Shown here piece after piece: positions 57,097-64,000 of a stretch of DNA of 64,000 bases. The position numbers and the translations under genes are program-made. The stretch's first letter is position 1. Each line of letters starts with the position of its first letter. This DNA comes from Shewanella intestini (GTDB lineage Bacteria > Pseudomonadota > Gammaproteobacteria > Enterobacterales > Shewanellaceae). The stretch spans positions 93,911 through 157,910 of the forward strand of contig NZ_JAAIKR010000007.1 in assembly GCF_018221465.1 (NCBI RefSeq). Direction: 5' to 3'. Under the pieces are notes generated by a model. It was not told the DNA's origin. It saw nothing but the letters and a program-made list of their open reading frames with translations, and made no database searches.

Positions 57097-58017
57097 TTAA
57101 TGCTTAAGTTGGTCAGAGTTATATTGTATTAAAACTTGATGAATTAAATCATCTTTTTGTTGCCAGAGTTTATTTAAGTCACGCTGAAATTCTACCCGAG
57201 ATTCAGCTTTTGAAAAGTACTCTTTCGCGTTCACTTCTGGTACGGGAAGAACGTCAATTTTCAGTACTACTTTTTTCACTCTGCCGTTCATGACTCCGTA
57301 TAACACCGCATCATCTTTGGCGTCAGGGTACACTAAAGTCAAATTGACTAGACCGGTGAATTGTTCACCCATTGCCGAAAGGGTAAAAGCGATACCACCT
57401 GCTTTAGGGCGCAGTAAATATCGATAAGGTGAATTTTGGCGTTGATGTTTTTCTTGGGTAAAGCGGCTACCTTCAACATAGTTAATAATAGCGGTTGGTA
57501 GGTATTTAAACCGCTGACAAACTTTCCGAGTTGTTTCTAAATCTTTACCGCGCAGCTTGGGATTTTTCTTTAATTTAGCAGGGCTGGTTCTATCCATAAA
57601 CGGCATATCAAGCCCCCAACAACCTAAGCCTAAAAATGGCACGTAAAGTAATTCTTTTTTTAAAAAGAATTTAAGCATGGGTAAGTTGTTGCGTAATAAG
57701 TAAGTTTGCGCGGCAATATCAAAACCACTGACATGGTTACTAATAAGTAAATACCAGCCATCTTTGCTTAATTTTTCTATTCCTTCAACGTCCCATTCAA
57801 TGTTGGTAATTAACCACAAAATACCGCCATTACACGTTGCCCAACACCACATACAACGGTTCATGACTTTGACCAGTTGAGTGCGAAATGCTCGAATAGG
57901 CACGATTAATTTAAATATACCGCCAATTGAAATTAATCCCGCCCAAACAATGGTGTTAATAATTAGCAGTAAGGTGCTGATAAAAAATAGAATTGGGCCA
58001 GGAAGAAACGAAATCAT
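57097..58017 (-). CDS. YihG-like lysophospholipid acyltransferase (second of a tandem pair)
   Basis: 306 residues of the PlsC/LPLAT superfamily. N-terminal membrane helix, acyltransferase motif I as NHVSGFD (NHxxxxD form), GKDLETTRKVCQRFKYLPTAIINYVEGSRFT (EGSR motif III) and the FLGLGCWGLDMPFMDRTSPAKLKKNPKLRGK stretch that marks the YihG subgroup. It transfers acyl chains to lysophospholipid; E. coli YihG makes minor acyl variants. It lies 41 bases after its paralogue on the same strand. Confidence 0.9.
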   Translation of the reverse strand: MISFLPGPILFFISTLLLIINTIVWAGLISIGGIFKLIVPIRAFRTQLVKVMNRCMWCWATCNGGILWLITNIEWDVEGIEKLSKDGWYLLISNHVSGFDIAAQTYLLRNNLPMLKFFLKKELLYVPFLGLGCWGLDMPFMDRTSPAKLKKNPKLRGKDLETTRKVCQRFKYLPTAIINYVEGSRFTQEKHQRQNSPYRYLLRPKAGGIAFTLSAMGEQFTGLVNLTLVYPDAKDDAVLYGVMNGRVKKVVLKIDVLPVPEVNAKEYFSKAESRVEFQRDLNKLWQQKDDLIHQVLIQYNSDQLKH

Positions 58018-58058
58018 TGACCGTTATACCTCATACAGATAGTAAATATTAATTGTTG

Positions 58059-58952
58059 CTATTTTGGGAGGGATGACGCTTTTAGTGCGGTCAACTTGGT
58101 ATCTTTTTCTTCCCAAATTTGCGTTAATTGTTCTTGAAATTTTATTTTAAATTCACGGTTATTGATGTAATCACCCCGCATCGACGTTGGGATATCCATA
58201 ATTTGAATGTCTACAGTCACATCGTCAAGTTGACCACAAATATATTCCCAATAACTCGGGACTTTATTCGGATAATGAATGGTAATGTTGACGATTTTGT
58301 CGATATGCTCACCCAACATTGATAACGCAAAAGCCATGCCGCCGGCTTTAGGTTTTAGCAAGTGTTGATAAGGGGAGGCTTGTTTGGCGTGTTTTTTTGC
58401 AGAAAAACGTGAGCCTTCAACAAAGTTCATTACACTAACAGGTTTATATTTAAACTTCTCGCACGCCTTGCGGGTCGCTTCGATATCTTTGCCTTTTAGT
58501 TTGGGGTTCTTTTTAAGCTGAGCGGGCGAATAACGGCGCATAAATGGAAAGTCTAATGCCCACCAAGCTAATCCTAAAATAGGCACATACAATAATTCCT
58601 GTTTTAAAAAGAATTTTAAAAACGGAATTTTACGATTTAACACTCGCTGCAATATTAGAATATCAACCCAAGATTGATGATTAGCAATCACCATATACCA
58701 TTGTTTTTTACTAAAATGAGTATCACCGGTTTCAGTAATTGTTAATGGGTGTAGGCATGCTTCAATAAAGGTGTTGACGGTGATCCATGCCGAGGCACAA
58801 TTATCTAAAATATAACTACAGCCTGTGCGTACAATAGTGATGGGAATTAGCTTAACAATGCTAAAAATCAAAATAGGGATAACCCAGAAAATCGTATTCA
58901 GCAAATAGCCTAAAAATGCTATCGCCCCGCGGATTTTTGCCAGCAGTGTCAT
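58059..58952 (-). CDS. YihG-like lysophospholipid acyltransferase (first of a tandem pair)
   Basis: 297 residues, similar to its downstream neighbour throughout. Motif I NHQSWVD, FLKQELLYVPILGLAWWALDFPFMRRYSPAQLKKNPKLKGK and FVEGSRFSAKKH. E. coli YihG matches this copy slightly better (NHRSWAD, NFVEGSRF), so it may be the orthologue and the other a later duplicate. An alternative is that both divide substrate range, for example for long polyunsaturated chains found in marine species. Confidence 0.9.
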   Translation of the reverse strand: MTLLAKIRGAIAFLGYLLNTIFWVIPILIFSIVKLIPITIVRTGCSYILDNCASAWITVNTFIEACLHPLTITETGDTHFSKKQWYMVIANHQSWVDILILQRVLNRKIPFLKFFLKQELLYVPILGLAWWALDFPFMRRYSPAQLKKNPKLKGKDIEATRKACEKFKYKPVSVMNFVEGSRFSAKKHAKQASPYQHLLKPKAGGMAFALSMLGEHIDKIVNITIHYPNKVPSYWEYICGQLDDVTVDIQIMDIPTSMRGDYINNREFKIKFQEQLTQIWEEKDTKLTALKASSLPK

Positions 58953-59032
58953 CGACCCCTCCTATATAAATGGAGGCTTATGGTACTCGCAGACGCGCTT
59001 AGGCTCAATCTGTAGGCGTATTTTTATTGCGA

Positions 59033-60556
59033 TTAATGTCGTGATAAGCGTGATAAAAGCTTATCCATCGCGCGGTATCCCAGTGCTTGCGCTAGGTGTG
59101 CTTTGGTTGTTTTAGTTTCTCCGTGCAGGTCTGCAATGGTTCGAGCCACACGTTGTAAACGATGAAAACTGCGCACTGATAGCCCTAAAGCGGTAATGCT
59201 TTGCTCTAAAAACTGTAAGTCATCCATGCTAATCAAGCTAACTTGTTCAAGTTGTTTAGGGCCTAACTCGCTGTTAAGTACGCCTTGACGTTGAAGTTGA
59301 ATTGTTCTGGCTTGCGCCACGCGTTTGGCAACCTCAAAACTGGTTTCTGGTTGTTGAGCATGGGTTGATGTTAATGCCCCTGCAGGTAATTTGGGGACAT
59401 CGATAGTTAAGTCAAAGCGGTCAATAAACGGGCCGCTTAAACGTGATAAATAACGTAGGATTTGATCGGGTGTGGCTCTGGCGTCATCGGCGTCGCCGCA
59501 CGGACTGGGATTCATGGCCGCAATGAGTTGGAAGCGACATTGGAAGGTGAGTTTGGCTGCAGCTCGAGAAATAATAATTTCTCCGCTCTCAATCGGTTCC
59601 CGTAAGCAATCGAGTATTTTTCTTGGGAATTCAGCTACTTCATCTAGAAAGAGTACACCGCGATGAGACAGCGATATTTCTCCTGGTTTTGGATGTGCGC
59701 CGCCGCCAATGAGTGAAATATTAGAACAAGTATGATGCGGCGAACGAAATGGGCGTTCAAGAAAATGTTGCGGCTTAATGTGCATGCCTGCAACAGAGTG
59801 AATCGCGGCAACTTCAATGGCTTCTTCATAGGTGAGTTTAGGCAATAGCGGCATAATTCTGTTGGCTAGCATGCTTTTCCCTGTGCCAGGCGGGCCAATA
59901 AACAACAGATTGTGGCCGCCAGCCGCAGCAATCTCTAAGCCTTGTTTGGCTTGGTATTGACCAATGACTTCGCTTAAACATAATGTTGCTTCATCAATTT
60001 CAGGTTCAATCCATTGCGGGGTGGTGTCTAGCTGCGGCAGTTGAGCTTGGCCTTGTAAGAAAGCACTTAAATTTTGTAAATGGGCGACAAAAAAGGTGTC
60101 TCTATAGCCCACTAATTCAGCTTCATGGCGATTTTCAAGTGGAATAAATAACGTATGCTGATCATCTTTTACCGCAATAATGGCAGGTAATAAGCCGCTA
60201 CAGGGACGTATTTGGCCTGATAGAGCCAGCTCACCGATAAATTCACATTGGTTGATTGATTGTATCGGAATTTGTCCAGATGCCGCTAAAATGCCAATGG
60301 CAATCGGTAGATCATAGCGACCGCCTTGCTTGGGGAGGTCTGCGGGCGCGAGATTAACGGTGATTCTTTTTTGTGGGAATTCAAAGCCAGCATTAATTAG
60401 CGCACTGCGAACTCGCTCCTTGGCTTCTCTGACTGATGTTTCTGGTAAACCAACCAAACTAAATGCCGGCAAACCATTACTCAGATGAACCTCTACAATG
60501 ACTTTAGGGGCTTCAACGCCAGAGCTGGCTCTGGTCATTACGCAGGCAATCGCCAT
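59033..60556 (-). CDS. comM: ComM/YifB Mg-chelatase-like AAA+ ATPase
   Basis: Starting at ATG 60556 after AAGGA, 507 residues. N-terminal ChlI-like domain (GVEAPKVIVEVHLSNGLPAFSLVGLPETSVREAKERVRSALINAG), Walker A GPPGTGKSMLANR, GGGAHPKPGEISLSHRGVLFLDEVAEF (Walker B), sensor residues AAMNPSPCG, and C-terminal SVRSFHRLQRVARTIADL. ComM is the hexameric helicase promoting branch migration of incoming DNA in natural transformation; it is also widely conserved in non-competent species. A TTG two codons upstream is not needed. Confidence 0.94.
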   Translation of the reverse strand: MAIACVMTRASSGVEAPKVIVEVHLSNGLPAFSLVGLPETSVREAKERVRSALINAGFEFPQKRITVNLAPADLPKQGGRYDLPIAIGILAASGQIPIQSINQCEFIGELALSGQIRPCSGLLPAIIAVKDDQHTLFIPLENRHEAELVGYRDTFFVAHLQNLSAFLQGQAQLPQLDTTPQWIEPEIDEATLCLSEVIGQYQAKQGLEIAAAGGHNLLFIGPPGTGKSMLANRIMPLLPKLTYEEAIEVAAIHSVAGMHIKPQHFLERPFRSPHHTCSNISLIGGGAHPKPGEISLSHRGVLFLDEVAEFPRKILDCLREPIESGEIIISRAAAKLTFQCRFQLIAAMNPSPCGDADDARATPDQILRYLSRLSGPFIDRFDLTIDVPKLPAGALTSTHAQQPETSFEVAKRVAQARTIQLQRQGVLNSELGPKQLEQVSLISMDDLQFLEQSITALGLSVRSFHRLQRVARTIADLHGETKTTKAHLAQALGYRAMDKLLSRLSRH

Positions 60557-60787
60557 AAACAAATCCTTTTGTTATTGCTTGATTTAGATGCACTGCGTTC
60601 AATGCAGCGTCGTGATAATTGCATTAGAGTGTAGCAGTTGAATGTGTTTCACTGCACAAACATATAGTGCTTAACGCCGCAGGTTGCCACTGACGTTCAA
60701 TATGCAATTCACGTGCGGCATCAGCGCTGCATACAAGTCTTAAGCTGTTAATTGGCTTAATTGCTTTGATTGATTGCCGTATGGCGG

Positions 60788-61660
60788 TTAAATGACCTGT
60801 AAAAAAGCACTGATTAATGGTTCACTGACGCGCTTTTCTTTACAGCAACAGCCAATTTCAAATGCCGGGATTTCAATCGGTGAGGGAATGGTCTGCACTT
60901 TGTCACGTACCGGACTATTTTGAATCACTACCTCTGGGGTTATGCTAACGCCACACCCCAGTGCGACCATAGAAGTCATGGCTTCTTGACCAGAGACGTA
61001 AGCATAAATGGTAGGTTTAATTGCCATTTGTTTAAACCATTGCTCTGCTCGACGTTTCCCTGGGCCATGTTCTGGCAAAATAAAAGGCAGCGCTTGCCAG
61101 TTGATTTCGGCTTGGTTAACCATCGTTTGTACTTGGCAATGGATATTAGGAGCAATAATTTTTAGTGGCACTTGATCAATATGGGCAAAGTGCAAACTGC
61201 TGGAAAAATTATCGGGGTAAGCTGAAATCGCTATATCGGCGTGGCCTTGGCGCACCATATTCACTGCATTAGCCGCATCGCCAGTGGAGAGGGTTATTTC
61301 AACTTGTGGATGTTCTCGTCTAAAGCGTTCTAACAGTGCGGGTAAGTGGCTGTATGCGGCAGTAACAGAACAGTAAAGTGTAATTCGCCCAGATAATAAC
61401 GCTTGGTCTGGGCCGACGTTATGTTGTAGTTCACTCCAATTTGATAGTGTCTTTAATGCAAATTGCTTAAACTCAAGCCCTGCTGGTGTAATCGTGACAC
61501 TACGATTATCACGCTCAAATAATTGACAACCGACATCTTGCTCAAGGCGCTGCAAAGTACGGCTTAAGGTTGATGGGCTCATGTGTGATTGCTGTGCTGT
61601 CTTGGCAAAATGCAAACTGTCACACAACTGGAGGTAAAGCGTTAAGGTGCGAATATCCAT
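60788..61660 (-). CDS. ilvY: LysR-type activator IlvY
   Basis: 290 residues. LysR helix-turn-helix at the N-terminus (LHFAKTAQQSHMSPSTLSRTLQRLEQDVGCQLFERDNRSVTITPAG) and the inducer-binding domain after residue 90. Divergent from ilvC, which IlvY activates in response to acetolactate or acetohydroxybutyrate. The family name rests on sequence resemblance plus this arrangement, which is conserved in gammaproteobacteria. Palindromes lie in the shared intergenic region. Confidence 0.94.
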   Translation of the reverse strand: MDIRTLTLYLQLCDSLHFAKTAQQSHMSPSTLSRTLQRLEQDVGCQLFERDNRSVTITPAGLEFKQFALKTLSNWSELQHNVGPDQALLSGRITLYCSVTAAYSHLPALLERFRREHPQVEITLSTGDAANAVNMVRQGHADIAISAYPDNFSSSLHFAHIDQVPLKIIAPNIHCQVQTMVNQAEINWQALPFILPEHGPGKRRAEQWFKQMAIKPTIYAYVSGQEAMTSMVALGCGVSITPEVVIQNSPVRDKVQTIPSPIEIPAFEIGCCCKEKRVSEPLISAFLQVI

Positions 61661-61740
61661 TTATGGCCTTTTGGGTCAAATTGTTCGGTGATAGTTTACG
61701 CAAGATGAGGCGACATACGCTGACTATTTAATCACTAATG

Positions 61741-61755
61741 TTGCATTTTTTGCAA
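61741..61755. promoter_or_regulatory. IlvY-type operator
   Basis: TTGCATTTTTTGCAA, a palindrome of TTGCA arms 85 bases from the ilvY start in the ilvY-ilvC intergenic region; it fits a LysR-type site. Confidence 0.65.
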
Positions 61756-61838
61756 TGTCACATCCCAAATATATCATTTTAAGCAATCATTCGCATAGGC
61801 TATATTAAACGCAATCGCACTATGAATTGTTTTGAAAA

Positions 61839-61854
61839 ACGTTGCTTACAACGT
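61839..61854. promoter_or_regulatory. Second palindrome near ilvC, possible IlvY site
   Basis: ACGTTG, CTTA, CAACGT: perfect 6-bp arms about 90 bases before the ilvC ATG. It could be the second operator, as E. coli ilvYC has two, but its arms differ from the first. Confidence 0.4.
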
Positions 61855-61943
61855 GCTTATTCACTTCTGCATCGGTTATTGATGCATTTCATAAACAATA
61901 AATAGATTGTGTCCAAAATTTTGTATTAAAGGTGGTATTTGAG

Positions 61944-63425
61944 ATGGCGAATTACTTTAACTCTCTGAATTTACGTCAACAGCTTGACCAATTAGCGCAA
62001 TGCCGCTTTATGGACCGCAGCGAATTTGCTGACGGTTGTAATTATATTAAAGACTGGAATATCGTCATTCTAGGTTGTGGCGCTCAAGGTTTAAACCAAG
62101 GTTTAAACATGCGTGATTCTGGATTGAATATTTCATACGCTCTTCGCCCACAAGCGATTGCTGAAAAACGTGCATCATGGCAGCGTGCCACCGACAATAA
62201 TTTTAAGGTCGGTACATTTGAAGAAATGATCCCTCAAGCTGACTTAGTATTAAATCTCACGCCAGACAAGCAGCACTCTAATGTTGTTAATGCAGTGATG
62301 CCATTAATGAAACAAGGCGCGACGCTGTCTTATTCTCATGGTTTTAATATCGTAGAAGAGGGCATGCAAGTTCGCCCTGATATTACCGTTGTGATGGTGG
62401 CTCCTAAGTGTCCTGGCACTGAAGTTCGTGAAGAATATAAACGCGGTTTTGGTGTACCAACACTGATTGCGGTTCATCCTGAAAATGATCCAAATGCAGA
62501 CGGGTTAGCTATTGCTAAAGCTTATGCAAGTGCGACTGGTGGTGATCGTGCTGGGGTATTGCTGTCATCATTTATTGCAGAAGTTAAATCAGACTTAATG
62601 GGTGAACAAACCATTCTTTGCGGCATGCTACAAACTGGCGCGATTTTAGGTTATGAAAAAATGGTTGCCGATGGTGTTGAACCTGGTTATGCGGCAAAAC
62701 TTATCCAGCAAGGGTGGGAAACCATTACTGAAGCGCTAAAACATGGTGGTATTACCAACATGATGGATCGTTTATCCAATCCGGCAAAAATCAAAGCATA
62801 TGACATGGCTGAAGAACTTAAAGTCTTGCTTAAGCCTTTATTTGAAAAGCACATGGATGACATCATTAGCGGCGAGTTTTCTAAGGTAATGATGGAAGAT
62901 TGGGCCAATGATGATGCTAACTTGCTTCGCTGGCGCTCAGAAACCAACGAAACAGCCTTTGAAAATGCACCATATAGCGATGAAGAAATTGACGAGCAAA
63001 CCTATTTTGACAAAGGCATTTTCTTGGTTGCAATGGTTAAAGCAGGTGTTGAGCAAGCGTTTGATACCATGGTTGCAACGGGCATTGTTGAAGAGTCTGC
63101 ATACTACGAGTCATTACATGAAACACCATTAATTGCCAATACGATTGCACGTAAGCGTTTATATGAAATGAACATTGTTATTTCTGATACTGCTGAATAC
63201 GGCTGTTATTTATTTAATCATGCGGCATTACCACTACTTAAAGATTATGTGTCATCTATGTCTAGTGAAGTATTAGGAGCAGGCCTTGCTGATACGTCAA
63301 CAGGTGTAGACAACTTGCGACTCATTGAAGTCAATGACGCTATCCGTCATACCGATGTTGAGTTTATTGGCGGTGAGTTACGTGGCTACATGACTGACAT
63401 GAAAAGGCTTGTTGAAGAAAGTTAA
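61944..63425 (+). CDS. ilvC: Ketol-acid reductoisomerase, class II
   Basis: Starting at 61944, 493 residues, the long class II length of E. coli IlvC (491). NADPH-binding [27 protein letters not shown], the metal-site region [21 protein letters not shown], and acidic ligands in [12 protein letters not shown] and the duplicated C-terminal knotted domain ([12 protein letters not shown]). Second step of isoleucine/valine synthesis. Ribosome site GGTGG; divergent from ilvY. Confidence 0.97.
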   Translation: MANYFNSLNLRQQLDQLAQCRFMDRSEFADGCNYIKDWNIVILGCGAQGLNQGLNMRDSGLNISYALRPQAIAEKRASWQRATDNNFKVGTFEEMIPQADLVLNLTPDKQHSNVVNAVMPLMKQGATLSYSHGFNIVEEGMQVRPDITVVMVAPKCPGTEVREEYKRGFGVPTLIAVHPENDPNADGLAIAKAYASATGGDRAGVLLSSFIAEVKSDLMGEQTILCGMLQTGAILGYEKMVADGVEPGYAAKLIQQGWETITEALKHGGITNMMDRLSNPAKIKAYDMAEELKVLLKPLFEKHMDDIISGEFSKVMMEDWANDDANLLRWRSETNETAFENAPYSDEEIDEQTYFDKGIFLVAMVKAGVEQAFDTMVATGIVEESAYYESLHETPLIANTIARKRLYEMNIVISDTAEYGCYLFNHAALPLLKDYVSSMSSEVLGAGLADTSTGVDNLRLIEVNDAIRHTDVEFIGGELRGYMTDMKRLVEES

Positions 63426-63696
63426 TTTGCTTTAAAAAGTGCACAATCCTGTTCAGGAAAAGGTTTCAGCTGTCGGGCAGGCAAGTACCAAGCAATAAAT
63501 TGAAGATGTTTGTTGAGCGTAAAAGTAAGTCAATTTTATGATTATAAATACGCTATTTTTTTGTTGTTTGCATTGTCTCGGCAGGGAAGCTGAAATTTTT
63601 TTAATAAAGCAGATTTAAGTTGTGACAATGAATGTTTATGTGTTATCAGTATTAGTACTGATTAAATGTTAAGTCTTTAGGACATACTTTATTACT

Positions 63697-63783
63697 ATGT
63701 TTAACCAAGCTGCCATACTCATTATTGAGATTATTAGCGTCGTGATTATTCAATCACAGCGGCGGTGCTTGGTATCTAAATAG
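63697..63783 (+). CDS. ilvL: ilv operon leader peptide
   Basis: A 28-codon frame with twelve Ile/Leu/Val codons: MFNQAAILIIEIISVVIIQS, then QRRCLVSK and stop. It lies 23 bases before a GC-rich attenuator stem and 100 bases before ilvG, as in the E. coli ilvGMEDA leader. Ribosome stalling at the isoleucine/valine run would favour an antiterminator. A weak ribosome site (TTTAGGACA) is 10 bases upstream. The stretch 63426-63696 should hold the promoter; I could not single it out. Confidence 0.88.
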   Translation: MFNQAAILIIEIISVVIIQSQRRCLVSK

Positions 63784-63806
63784 ACGTAAAGGTCAACACA
63801 GATAAC

Positions 63807-63839
63807 AACCCCCCGCTCCGACAGGAAAGGGGGGTTTTT
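63807..63839 (+). terminator. ilv attenuator
   Basis: AACCCCCC (63807-63814) pairs with GGGGGGTT (63829-63836), 14-base loop, followed by a T run. Placed directly after the leader peptide. Confidence 0.9.
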
Positions 63840-63882
63840 CGTTTCAGCGCGGTGTAAAACAATCAACCACATGAGGGATAGT

Positions 63883-64000
63883 ATGGAAGCAGGCATGAAA
63901 ATTCGTGGAGCAGATGCAGTTATCAAGGCGCTAGCTGCACATGGTGTGACCACTGTATTTGGGTATCCCGGAGGTGCGATTATGCCGATTTATGATGCCC
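63883..64000 (+). CDS. ilvG: Acetolactate synthase large subunit, 3' end beyond window
   Basis: Starting at 63883 after [26 protein letters not shown], then [19 protein letters not shown]. This is the N-terminal thiamine-diphosphate domain of IlvG, compared with E. coli [33 protein letters not shown]. An in-frame ATG at 63871 overlaps the ribosome site and is less likely. First common step of branched-chain amino acid synthesis, controlled by the leader and attenuator just upstream. Only 39 codons are in the window. Confidence 0.93.
   Translation, partial: MEAGMKIRGADAVIKALAAHGVTTVFGYPGGAIMPIYDA

Overview
The window looks like the chromosome of a marine or aquatic gammaproteobacterium close to Shewanella. 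The grounds are the set of anaerobic respiratory enzymes (a split flavocytochrome c, two tetrathionate-reductase-like TtrAB pairs and a third molybdoenzyme operon with a b-type cytochrome), many outer-membrane porins, moderately AT-rich DNA, and housekeeping genes typical of the group (rsmI, rnpB, srkA-dsbA, selO, zapB, comM, ilvY/ilvC/ilvL-ilvG). The species assignment is inference from gene content.

Layout. 1-1.2 kb: 3' part of rsmI, then rnpB with its promoter. 1.3-2.3 kb: scar of a mobile element beside rnpB (truncated integrase abutting a decayed IS110 transposase). 2.4-10.1 kb: a putative respiratory locus with two paralogous porins at its edges, a TAATG-coupled flavoprotein and tetrahaem cytochrome c, a divergent TetR regulator and a periplasmic cupin. 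A matching 26-nt inverted repeat lies upstream of both the flavoprotein and the cupin, which suggests one regulon. 10.5-17.3 kb: a tightly coupled operon (ABC ATPase, two DUF3526-type permeases, TonB-dependent receptor) with a good Zur-box candidate upstream, a 530-bp octanucleotide array, and zur itself. 17.6-23.6 kb: a visibly more AT-rich cassette (porin, TtrA-like, TtrB-like) bracketed by 209-bp direct repeats that are IS30-family transposase remnants. 23.7-32.8 kb: YeeE/YedE transporter, Omp85-like protein, ThrE-type exporter, MAPEG protein, YgiQ radical SAM protein and a porin.

33-42.9 kb: a molybdoenzyme / four-cluster ferredoxin / TorD-like chaperone / cytochrome b operon, divergent across an 850-bp AT-rich gap from a second TtrBA pair followed by a secreted protein. 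43-50.6 kb: SYLF protein, YgbA, an EP-repeat membrane protein, lipoprotein-selO, DUF3630-srkA-dsbA, and zapB convergent with a small unknown gene. 51-60.6 kb: branched-chain aminotransferase, a 1508-residue propeller-PAS-GGDEF-EAL protein, two tandem YihG-like acyltransferases, and comM. 60.8-64 kb: ilvY and ilvC, divergent around IlvY-type palindromes, then a 28-residue ilvL leader peptide, its attenuator and the start of ilvG.

How it fits together: much of the window serves anaerobic respiration, with periplasmic Tat-exported reductases and porins for substrate entry. The most novel-looking units are the cupin/flavocytochrome/TetR locus, the Zur-linked TonB/ABC operon, and the IS30-bracketed Ttr-like cassette. 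The right end is ordinary branched-chain amino acid biosynthesis with a textbook-style attenuator.
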